Shown one piece after another: positions 1 through 6,401 of a DNA stretch of 7,842 nt (position 1 is the stretch's first letter; each line of letters opens with the position of its first letter). The position numbers and the translations under genes were made by a program. The notes beneath the pieces were generated by a model. That model saw nothing but the letters and a program-made list of their open reading frames with translations. It was not told the origin of the DNA and did not search any database. This DNA is from Chloroflexaceae bacterium UBA1466 (GTDB lineage: Bacteria; Chloroflexota; Chloroflexia; Chloroflexales; Chloroflexaceae). Where the stretch lies: contig DCSM01000100.1 of the NCBI GenBank assembly GCA_002325605.1, positions 1 through 7,842 on the forward strand. Direction: 5' to 3'.

Positions 1-1530
1 TGGAATGGGAGCGATGGGACAGACTTTGCGGCAAATGCGGGTTTGATGAATATCACAATTGCTTCCATCAATGATGCGCCTTCCTTTTCGAAGGGAAGTG
101 ATCAAGAAGTTGATGAGAATGCAGAAACCCAGGAGATTGAGAAATGGGCCACAGCTATTTCGCCTGGCCCTCCCGACGAAGCAAACCAGACCTTGACCTT
201 TGAGGTTACAAATGATAAGAGTGAGTTGTTTGCTGACCAGCCTGCGCTTGATGCTGCGGGGAAGCTAACGTACACTCCCAAAGCGAACGTAAGCGGAACG
301 GCCAAGGTAACGGTAGTGTTGAATGATGATGGCGGGATAGCAGATGGGGGAAAGAATACTTCAGCCGCGCAGGTTTTTGAAATTACGATTATCCCTGCGC
401 CTACTGCTACCCCGACCCCCACTAACACTGCAACTGCTACCCCTTCTGATACCCCGACCTCTACTTCTACCCCAACCTTTACTCCTTCTGCGACTAATAC
501 TTCAGATCCTTTGCCTAAAATTACGCAACCTTCTGCACCTTTTACTCCTTCACCACTATCCTTAGATACCCCAACCGCGATTCTTGCCAATAAGCTTACC
601 ACAACTGTGCAAATTTCACCGACTAAGACTTATCTTCCTCCTGAAGAAACGATTTTGCCAGAACCTTCTGATCTTCCCTTAGCAACCTTGACAGATGATC
701 TTCCTCTTCCTCCTGAAGAAACCGTTTCTCCAGAACCTTCTGACCTTCCCTTGGCAACCTTGACAGATGATTTTCCTCTTCCTCCTGAAGAAACGGTTTT
801 GCCAGAACCTTCTGACCTTCCCTTGGCAACCTTGACAGCTACTTCTCTTCCTACAGCAGAAACGATTTTGCCAAGTCCAATTAACAAACCTAAAGTAACT
901 CATTCCCCAACCTCTTCTCCTTCGTCTTCCCCTTCTTCTACCGCAAGCCCCTTTCCAACGCTTTCCCCTACCTTTCAGCCTAAACCGCAAGTTGAAACTG
1001 AAACCTTATCTGCTCAATACTTACCCTTTGTTTTCAAAGGGGCAAATGAAAGTGGCGCAACGGAGGAAAGGGGTCAACCTGATCTGATTGGAAGCTTTAC
1101 CATTGAGCCAAAGAAGCAGCTTTATCAGGCCAGGGAGCCAATTACGTTTACAGTTGTGATTACAAATCTTGGAACTGTAGCTACTACCAATGGTTTTTGG
1201 GCCGACCTTTATCTCGACCCTTCTGAAATCCCAAGCGTGAACAAGCGTTGGGATAAGGTTTGTGGGCCAAAAACATGCTTTGGCATCGCTTGGCAAATCA
1301 CAACTTCTCTTGCTCCAGGCGCAAGTCTTACCCTTACTTCACAAAGCGCAAACTATGACCTGACGCAATCCTTTTGGCCTGGTTGGTTTGCTGAAGGGAC
1401 AAGGGACCTTTACCTTTTGGTAGATAGTTGGAATCTTGCTACCGCGACGGGCGGGATCGCTGAGGGAGCGGGCGAAGGAAATAACCTCTTTCATTTTGAA
1501 GAATTAAAAGTAGAGGAAGTAGACCCTTAA
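1..1530 (+). CDS. Large secreted multi-domain protein, 3' part (cadherin-like repeat, Thr/Pro-rich stalk, CARDB-like domain)
   Basis: The frame is open from the first base of the window, so the 5' end, including any signal peptide, lies outside. The TTG at 43 and ATG at 46 are internal codons. Counting residues from base 1, 1-26 are the tail of one cadherin/VCBS-like Ig repeat ending in the typical INDAP junction, and about 27-125 are one complete repeat (DENA near its start, LTYTPKANVSGTAKVTV, then NDDGG). About 126-339 form a Ser/Thr/Pro-rich stalk that includes a 24-residue tandem repeat. YLPFVFKG (340-347) resembles a short segment common in Chloroflexota exoproteins. About 360-507 match a CARDB-like beta-sandwich (PDLIGSF, ITFTVVITNLGTV, LAPGASLTLT, DLYLLVDSWN, GEGNN), with Cys421 and Cys426 as a possible disulfide. 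There is no sortase motif or C-terminal membrane segment, so release or attachment through the missing N-terminus is likely. Role unknown; adhesion or surface binding is inferred from domain type. The next gene starts one base downstream. Confidence 0.85.
   Translation, partial: WNGSDGTDFAANAGLMNITIASINDAPSFSKGSDQEVDENAETQEIEKWATAISPGPPDEANQTLTFEVTNDKSELFADQPALDAAGKLTYTPKANVSGTAKVTVVLNDDGGIADGGKNTSAAQVFEITIIPAPTATPTPTNTATATPSDTPTSTSTPTFTPSATNTSDPLPKITQPSAPFTPSPLSLDTPTAILANKLTTTVQISPTKTYLPPEETILPEPSDLPLATLTDDLPLPPEETVSPEPSDLPLATLTDDFPLPPEETVLPEPSDLPLATLTATSLPTAETILPSPINKPKVTHSPTSSPSSSPSSTASPFPTLSPTFQPKPQVETETLSAQYLPFVFKGANESGATEERGQPDLIGSFTIEPKKQLYQAREPITFTVVITNLGTVATTNGFWADLYLDPSEIPSVNKRWDKVCGPKTCFGIAWQITTSLAPGASLTLTSQSANYDLTQSFWPGWFAEGTRDLYLLVDSWNLATATGGIAEGAGEGNNLFHFEELKVEEVDP
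634..879 (+). repeat. 72-bp in-frame tandem repeat, three copies plus a degenerate fourth
   Basis: Copies begin at 634, 706 and 778, and a degenerate one at 847. Each full unit encodes 24 residues of the form LPPEET-x-x-PEPSDLPLATLTDD-x-P. By hand count, copies 1 and 2 agree at 65 of 72 bases, and copies 2 and 3 at 57 of the first 60. The third unit loses its DD ending (LTATS instead), and the fourth keeps only LPTAETILPSP. The unit adds regularly spaced acidic pairs to an otherwise Thr/Ser/Pro-rich stalk. High DNA identity suggests recent duplication or ongoing slippage rather than old protein-level conservation. Confidence 0.93.
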
Positions 1531-1531
1531 C

Positions 1532-2938
1532 ATGAAAATCCCACGCATTGCCTATTGTTCACCCATCAACCCTGCACCCACGGGTATCTCAGATTATAGC
1601 GAAGAACTACTCCCCTACTTAGGGCAGTATGCCGACCTTACCCTTTACCTTGAGGAAGGTCTAAAGCCAAGCAACCCTTTCCTCTCCCAAAGCCTTGAGC
1701 TTCGCTCCCTTAACCGTTTGCCCAGCGACCAGAAGCAGCGGCCCTTTGATGCCATCCTTTATCACATGGGCAATAGCCCCGCTCATGCGGGGATCTGGCG
1801 CACGGCCCAACAAGTACCAGGCGTGGTCGTTCTCCACGATTTTGTCCTGCATCATTTTATACTTTGGTACGCAGCAAATGTGCATCATAATGTACAAAGT
1901 TATGTCCAAGAGATGAAAGAACGCTATGGCGAGGCAGGGAATCATACTGCCCAGCTAATGATCCGAGGACGCTTCACAAATAGCGCTTTTGATTTCCCTT
2001 GCTGCGAAACCGTAGTCGCGGCGGCCAAGGCCCTTATCGTTCATAGTCAGTATGTACAGCGCCAAATCAGCAGCATGCGGCCAGATATTCCTAATGCAGT
2101 TATTCCAATGGGTGTACCATTATCCCCCCTTTTGGATCGCCATTTAGCCCGCGAAATTTTAGATTTACCGCAAGATGCTCTCGTTTTAGCAAGTTTTGGT
2201 CACATCAATGCCTACAAAAGGTTAGATCCAACATTGCGAGCAATTGCTCAATTGCAGGCGAACTGGCCCAACTTACGCTATATTTTAGTGGGAAGCGTCT
2301 CGCCAAACTACGATGCAAAGGGTTTGATAGCGCGGATGGGGCTAGAAAAGGTTGTGCAAATGACGGGCTATGTAACCCGGCCCGTCTTTGAAAGCTATAT
2401 AGCCGCCGCCGATATTTGCCTAAATTTGCGCCACCCCACGGCGGGGGAGACCAGTGCCAGCCTTCTGCGCCTCCTTGGGGCTGGCTGCCCGACCTTAGTC
2501 AGTGCAACGGGGGCCTTTACGGAGCTTCCCCCCAACGTTGCTGCTCAAGTTGACCTTGACGCAACTGAAAGTGAGCTTATTGCTACTTATTGCGATGTTC
2601 TGACCAAGTATCCTTCGCTTGCCAAGGAGCTTGGGAAGCAAGCCCGAAACTATGTTGCTCAAAACCATAACCTTGACCAAGCTGCTTTAGGTTACATCCG
2701 TTTCCTAGCGCAAGTTTATCGCTGGGATAAGATCACGCGCTTTCGCCCAGAACCCCTTTGGTCTTTGGAAGAAACTTTTTTACCCCTTCCCTTCAAACAA
2801 AAAGAAGTGCATGGTAAAGAACTTTGCTTCTCCCCCTTCATTCCCTCAATTGCCCAAGCTCTTGTTGACCTTGGGGTTACAGAAAAAGACGAGCTTATTT
2901 TGCAGACCATTGCCCAGCGGTTAGCGGATTTTCAATGA
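1532..2938 (+). CDS. GT4-type (GT-B fold) glycosyltransferase
   Basis: A 468-residue cytosolic protein that should transfer a sugar from a nucleotide-activated donor; donor and acceptor cannot be read from the sequence. The N-terminal acceptor half shows the Gly-rich opening PAPTGISDYSEELLP (14-28) and VVLHDF with H102-D103. The C-terminal Glycos_transf_1 half shows GHINAYKR (223-230), the ILVGS strand followed by a MTGYV strand, and HPTAGETSAS (about 301-310) leading to LLGAGCPTLVSATGAF. The usual EX7E pair is altered: Glu306 sits in GETS, and the position of the second Glu appears to be Arg313, as in a recognised GETS-type subset of GT4 proteins. A C-terminal tail of about 60 residues follows the fold. 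There is no signal peptide or membrane segment. An in-frame TAG at 1520-1522 fixes ATG 1532 as the first start. A weak AGAGG at 1512-1516 lies rather far upstream, so re-initiation after the preceding stop one base away is plausible. Confidence 0.88.
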   Translation: MKIPRIAYCSPINPAPTGISDYSEELLPYLGQYADLTLYLEEGLKPSNPFLSQSLELRSLNRLPSDQKQRPFDAILYHMGNSPAHAGIWRTAQQVPGVVVLHDFVLHHFILWYAANVHHNVQSYVQEMKERYGEAGNHTAQLMIRGRFTNSAFDFPCCETVVAAAKALIVHSQYVQRQISSMRPDIPNAVIPMGVPLSPLLDRHLAREILDLPQDALVLASFGHINAYKRLDPTLRAIAQLQANWPNLRYILVGSVSPNYDAKGLIARMGLEKVVQMTGYVTRPVFESYIAAADICLNLRHPTAGETSASLLRLLGAGCPTLVSATGAFTELPPNVAAQVDLDATESELIATYCDVLTKYPSLAKELGKQARNYVAQNHNLDQAALGYIRFLAQVYRWDKITRFRPEPLWSLEETFLPLPFKQKEVHGKELCFSPFIPSIAQALVDLGVTEKDELILQTIAQRLADFQ

Positions 2939-3540
2939 AGGTTCTCCCGCTCACTTTTTTTGCCCGTGATACTTCTACCGTAGCCCATGAACTTTTGGGG
3001 AAGGTTTTAGTCCGCGAATTGGAAGGGTTCCAGTTACGGGGCATGATTGTTGAAGCTGAAGCTTATATCGGCCAAAACGATACTGCTTGTCATGCCAGGC
3101 GGGGGCGCACGAAGCGTAATGCCCCTATGTTTGGCCCTCCAGGGCAGACCTACCTTTACTACATCTACGGGATGCACTGGATGCTGAACCTTGTCACGGA
3201 GCGGGAAGGGTTTCCCGCTGCCGTCTTACTTAGGGCCCTTGAGCCATTGGAAGGGCAAGACAAGATGCGAACTTTGCGGACTTCAAAGCGCGGGAAGGTT
3301 TTGCAAGATCGAGAACTTACGAATGGGCCAGCGCGTTTAACGCAAGCTTTGGCTCTTGACAAGACTTTCAATGCTTTTGATCTAACTCGTGGGGAAGGTT
3401 TGTGGCTAGAAGAAGGTTTTCCCTTTCCCGCTGAAGCGATTCAAACGGGCCCTCGTATAGGTATTGGCTATGCGGACCTCGCAGACCAAATTACACCATG
3501 GCGTTTTTGGCTGCGCGCTAACCCCTTTGTTTCGCGGTAA
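2935..3540 (+). CDS. DNA-3-methyladenine glycosylase, AAG/MPG family
   Basis: Removes alkylated purines such as 3-methyladenine from DNA, starting base excision repair in the cytoplasm. The 201-residue length is normal for bacterial members. Key residues align with human AAG: E42 in VEAEAYIG corresponds to catalytic Glu125, Y44 to Tyr127, H53 to His136, Y75 to Tyr159, N85 to Asn169 and R100 in VLLRALEP to Arg182. The family motifs RNAPMFGPPGQTYLYYIYGM and LTNGPARLTQALALD are also present, and it ends with TPWRFWLRANPFVSR, typical of the family C-terminus. The ATG overlaps the glycosyltransferase stop by four bases (ATGA) and no good Shine-Dalgarno precedes it, so translational coupling is expected. 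No functional link to the two genes upstream is evident; co-transcription is probably incidental. Confidence 0.95.
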   Translation: MKVLPLTFFARDTSTVAHELLGKVLVRELEGFQLRGMIVEAEAYIGQNDTACHARRGRTKRNAPMFGPPGQTYLYYIYGMHWMLNLVTEREGFPAAVLLRALEPLEGQDKMRTLRTSKRGKVLQDRELTNGPARLTQALALDKTFNAFDLTRGEGLWLEEGFPFPAEAIQTGPRIGIGYADLADQITPWRFWLRANPFVSR

Positions 3541-3589
3541 AATCCTAATTTGCAACTTTTCGTATTTGTGGTAGAATATGGCTAGGATT
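3541..3589 (+). promoter_or_regulatory. Candidate sigma70-type promoter flanked by a 7-bp inverted repeat, upstream of the AhpD-like gene
   Basis: TTGCAA at 3550-3555 (4 of 6 to the -35 consensus) and TAGAAT at 3572-3577 (5 of 6 to the -10 consensus) are separated by 16 bases. They lie in the 103-base gap between the DNA glycosylase stop and the ATG at 3644. The pair is bracketed by AATCCTA (3541-3547) and its exact reverse complement TAGGATT (3583-3589), which could be operator half-sites or chance. Transcription would start near 3584, leaving a leader of about 60 bases. Promoter consensus in this lineage is not known to me, so this is an inference. Confidence 0.5.
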
Positions 3590-3643
3590 CCGCTGTGCTT
3601 TTTGAAGGTTCTTTACCTTTTAGCTAGAAAGTAACAAGACACA

Positions 3644-3997
3644 ATGGCCCGTAATTACGCTGAGCATTTCAATTACATTCGCGGCATGATGGGGAAAATG
3701 GGGAAAGAAATCCCTGGAACGATGGGCGGCATTGGGCAATTGCATAAAGGAGCCTTGGAAAAAGGGGCCCTTGAAGCGAAAATGAAGGAATTGATCGCCG
3801 TCGGGATTGCCATTGCTGTTCGGTGTGAAGGTTGTATGACCTTCCACATTATGGGGGCGGTGCAAGCGGGTGCAACCCGTGAGGAAGTTGTAGAAGCGAT
3901 TGGGGTCGGAATTATGATGGCTGGGGGGCCAGGAGTAGTTGCGGCTGCTGAAGCTTTTGAGATTTTAGAGCAGACCTTGGCTGCGAAACCAGCCTAA
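3644..3997 (+). CDS. Carboxymuconolactone decarboxylase (CMD/AhpD-like) family protein
   Basis: A 117-residue, all-helical alkylhydroperoxidase-like protein. The CMD core runs from about 30 to 112. E49, C61, C64 and H68 (CEGCMTFH) reproduce the spacing of the AhpD proton-relay and thiol site (Glu118, Cys130, Cys133, His137 of Mycobacterium tuberculosis AhpD). The His between the two Cys in that enzyme is Gly63 here. GATREEVVEAIGVGIMMAGG is the usual second helical hairpin. A thiol-dependent peroxide-reducing or disulfide-exchange role is the best guess, but substrate is unknown and many small CMD proteins are uncharacterised. The protein has a Met/Gly-rich N-terminus (MMGKMGKEIPGTMGGIG) and no export signal. 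A promoter candidate in front and a hairpin behind suggest it is transcribed alone. Only a weak purine stretch (AGAAAG, 3626-3631) precedes the ATG. Confidence 0.9.
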   Translation: MARNYAEHFNYIRGMMGKMGKEIPGTMGGIGQLHKGALEKGALEAKMKELIAVGIAIAVRCEGCMTFHIMGAVQAGATREEVVEAIGVGIMMAGGPGVVAAAEAFEILEQTLAAKPA

Positions 3998-4019
3998 AAG
4001 GTAACGCTTCTTACTCCTT

Positions 4020-4058
4020 GGGGAGCGACTTTAGACTCCTTTGAATTAGTCGCTCCCC
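4020..4058 (+). terminator. Hairpin terminator after the AhpD-like gene
   Basis: GGGGAGCGACT (4020-4030) pairs perfectly with AGTCGCTCCCC (4048-4058) around a 17-base loop, starting 22 bases after the stop at 3997. Only a short T run (TTT at 4059-4061) follows, so it is GC-strong but has a weak U-tract. Its position between two same-strand genes fits termination of the upstream gene. Confidence 0.75.
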
Positions 4059-4122
4059 TTTAGCTTAACTTCTTTGCTCAAGCATAAGCATGCAGAAAAC
4101 AGAAGGTCATTGAAGGTCAAGG

Positions 4123-5037
4123 ATGCTAAAGAACTTCTCTCTTCTTAAACTGCTTCTCTTCTTTCTCTTGCTTCTCCTTCTCTTAGGCTGCGGCCAAACT
4201 AAAGAAACCTCATCTTCGCCAGAAACCTCATCTTCGCCTACTTCTAATTCTTTGCTTCCTAATTCGCTCCCCAGCATAACGCCCCCTTCTCCTGCCAAGT
4301 CAATCAATTCGTCGAGTGAGGGAATTGAAATCCCTGCGGAGGGAGAAGTTACAACGCTCCCCCTTCATATTTTGGCGCGGGTGGAAAAGGCAGGGCAAAA
4401 GGTCACGGCTCAGTTGCGGTTGAAGGATGGGGCAATGCTTGCCCGAACCTTTACCCTTCTGCCAGGAGAAGATGGGCGGGGACTTCTGGCAGCGAACCTT
4501 GCTTGGGAGAAAGATCATCCTTCCCAGACTAAAATGGAAGCGGGAACGCTTGAGCTTCAGAATGAAGTAGGTAGTGTTTTAGCCAAACGGTCAGTCTTAC
4601 TTCTAGGGTCAAGCGATGAAGTAACCAAAATTAAGGTCTATTGGGTGGTGGGCGAGACCGTGCAACCTGAAGAGCAGCTTATCCCTAAAACCCAGCGGGT
4701 CGGTGCAGCGGCGCTGAATGCTCTCCTTTGGGGGCCCACGCCTCCCTTGCCTGGTGCTACCGCAAAGGTGAAGACGGCCCTTCCTACGCCCGCCGAGGTT
4801 CTCAGTTTTCCCAACCGCAAGCCCGCTTGGGGAGCGCGGGTGCAACTGTTAAACCTTAAAATTGTCAATGGCGTAGCTACCGCCGATTTTTCCAAAGAAA
4901 TGCAAGCTTATGGGGGGGGTTCAACTCGCGTAAAATTGATTCGGGAGCAGATTACCAAGACGCTTCAACAGTTTCCAACGGTGAAAGAGGTCGTTATCGC
5001 TGTAGAGGGAAAGACAGAAGGGGTTTTACAACCGTGA
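4123..5037 (+). CDS. GerMN-domain lipoprotein
   Basis: A 304-residue exported lipoprotein. The signal peptide (1-22) has Lys3 and Lys9 and an almost pure Leu/Phe core, and ends in the lipobox LLGC with Cys23 as the lipidation site. A Ser/Thr/Pro-rich tether (24-66) follows, including a repeated ETSSSP. Residues about 79-163 form a beta-rich segment (LHILARVEKAGQKVTAQLRL, TLELQNEVGSVLAKRSVLLL) that resembles the Ig-like Gmad2 domain, a tentative match. Residues about 168-300 match GerMN: KIKVYWVVGE, a TQRVGAAALNALLWGPT helix, LKIVNGVATADFSKE (245-259), GGGS (264-267), and QITKTLQQFPTVKEVVIAVE. GerMN occurs in the spore germination protein GerM but also in many non-spore envelope lipoproteins, so this is not evidence of sporulation. 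The start is supported by GAAGG at 4112-4116. An 8-G run at 4912-4919 encodes part of the GGGS motif. Confidence 0.87.
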   Translation: MLKNFSLLKLLLFFLLLLLLLGCGQTKETSSSPETSSSPTSNSLLPNSLPSITPPSPAKSINSSSEGIEIPAEGEVTTLPLHILARVEKAGQKVTAQLRLKDGAMLARTFTLLPGEDGRGLLAANLAWEKDHPSQTKMEAGTLELQNEVGSVLAKRSVLLLGSSDEVTKIKVYWVVGETVQPEEQLIPKTQRVGAAALNALLWGPTPPLPGATAKVKTALPTPAEVLSFPNRKPAWGARVQLLNLKIVNGVATADFSKEMQAYGGGSTRVKLIREQITKTLQQFPTVKEVVIAVEGKTEGVLQP

Positions 5038-5078
5038 GCTTGTGCTTCAAGAGCAAAAGCATTGAAGGATAAAATTCT

Positions 5079-6371
5079 ATGTCGCTAGATTCTGTGCATT
5101 CGCATACTTTGCCGAATGGTTTATTGGTGCTTACAAAAGAGGCCCATAGTGCGCCAATAGCGACTTGCTGGGTTTGGTATCGCGTCGGCTCCCGCAACGA
5201 GCGCAGTGGTTTGACGGGCATTAGCCATTGGGTAGAACACATGCTTTTCAATGGCACGCCGACCTTTCCCAAAGGCTATCTTGACCGCGTAATTGCTCGC
5301 AATGGGGGCACTTTTAATGGGTTTACGTGGCTTGATTATACCGCTTACTTTGAAACTTTGCCCGCCGAACGCCTTGAATTGGGGCTGCAAATCGAGTCAG
5401 ATCGCATGGTCAATGCGCTTTTTCTGCCCGAAGAGGTCGAGCGCGAGCGAACAGTGGTGATTTCTGAATTGGAAGGCTATGAAAATCAACCTGAAAATTG
5501 GCTTAGTGAAGCTGTAGTGGCGACAGCATTTGTTGCCCATCCCTATCATAACCCTGTGATTGGCTATAAAAGCGATCTTTTAGCCATTACTCGTGATGAT
5601 CTTTATCTTCATTATCAAACCTATTATAAGCCAAACAACGCAGTCTTAGTCTTGGTAGGGGATTTCGAGACGGATGCTGTGTTACAAAAGGTTGAACACT
5701 ATTTTGCTGATTTGCCGCCAGGTCTCCCTTTGCCGCCGTTTTATGCGGTTGAGCCTGAGCCGCAGGGCGAAAAACGAGTAACGATTCGGCGGCCTGGCGC
5801 AGCCGAACACGTGCAAATCGCCTATCTTGCGCCCGATTGCCGCCATGCCGATTTTGCGCCCCTCGTGATTTTGGATGCTGTTTTGAGTGGCGCAAGACCG
5901 CTGACCTTCTCTGGCGGCGGGACTCAAACTAATCGCAGTGCGCGACTTTATCAGGCGCTGGTCGAGACCCAATTAGCGAATTATGCTGTTAGTAGCTATC
6001 GTCCTTCGCGGGACCCCTTTATTTTTGAGCTAGATGCGCTTGTTCGCACGGAGCATAAGGCTTCAGAAATTGAAACTGCTCTTTTGCACGAGATTGAAAA
6101 AATCCAAAACGATGGCATTAAGGTCGAAGAATTAGCGAAAGTGGATAAACAGCTTAGGGCCCAAATCGCTTATAGCTATGAGCGCGTTACCAATCAGGCT
6201 CTTTTGTTGGGTACGTGGGAAGTTTTAGCAAGTTTCAAGCGAGTAGATACTCTTTTTGACGAATTAGCGGCGGTTAAGCCTGAAGATGTCCAGCGCGTGG
6301 CTCAAACCTACCTTACGGAGATGCGGCGGGTGGTTGGGCATTTTATTCCAACGAAAAGCAGCCTTGGATAG
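5079..6371 (+). CDS. M16 family zinc peptidase, catalytic subunit
   Basis: A 430-residue two-lobed insulinase/pitrilysin-type protein that should hydrolyse peptides. The inverted zinc motif HWVEH is at 50-54 (H50 and H54 bind zinc, E53 is the general base), and E130 in VVISELEG, 76 residues after H54, is the expected third ligand. GGTFNGFTWLDYTAYFETLP (76-95) is the usual strand region beside the active site. The M16_C half begins near residue 165, with YKPNNAVLVLVGDF around 182-196. At the substrate-binding R-x6-Y site, Tyr302 is present but the Arg position is Val295 (LVETQLANYAV), so the protein probably needs its partner for a complete site. There is no signal peptide, so a cytosolic location is expected. 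GAAGGA at 5064-5069 is a good ribosome site. The partner gene starts 30 bases after the stop. Length is typical of the M16B subfamily. Confidence 0.93.
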   Translation: MSLDSVHSHTLPNGLLVLTKEAHSAPIATCWVWYRVGSRNERSGLTGISHWVEHMLFNGTPTFPKGYLDRVIARNGGTFNGFTWLDYTAYFETLPAERLELGLQIESDRMVNALFLPEEVERERTVVISELEGYENQPENWLSEAVVATAFVAHPYHNPVIGYKSDLLAITRDDLYLHYQTYYKPNNAVLVLVGDFETDAVLQKVEHYFADLPPGLPLPPFYAVEPEPQGEKRVTIRRPGAAEHVQIAYLAPDCRHADFAPLVILDAVLSGARPLTFSGGGTQTNRSARLYQALVETQLANYAVSSYRPSRDPFIFELDALVRTEHKASEIETALLHEIEKIQNDGIKVEELAKVDKQLRAQIAYSYERVTNQALLLGTWEVLASFKRVDTLFDELAAVKPEDVQRVAQTYLTEMRRVVGHFIPTKSSLG

Positions 6372-6401
6372 GCTTTGAATAGCGATTGATAAGAGGTTTT
6401 T

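Noticed and set aside
623..990. Overlapping minus-strand open frames opposite the stalk region
   Set aside because: They arise because the coding strand is pyrimidine-rich and repetitive there, so the complement lacks stops. Their products are repetitive Lys/Arg/Gly-rich sequence with no recognisable domain, opposite a well-supported gene.
4062..4122. Promoter for the GerMN lipoprotein gene
   Set aside because: One is expected after the hairpin at 4020-4058, but TTGCTC at 4074-4079 has no reasonable -10 box at proper spacing, so I could not place it.
4123..5037. Evidence that the organism forms spores
   Set aside because: GerMN is widespread in non-sporulating bacteria, and no other sporulation gene is present here.
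5038..5060. Hairpin GCTTGTGCT / AGCAAAAGC between the lipoprotein and M16 genes as a terminator
   Set aside because: The 9-bp stem has a central mismatch, is AT-rich and has no T-tract after it. The gap is only 41 bases, so read-through into the peptidase genes is as likely.
5587..5972. Two long minus-strand open frames inside the first M16 gene
   Set aside because: Both lie entirely opposite a confidently assigned peptidase, and their translations show no family motifs.
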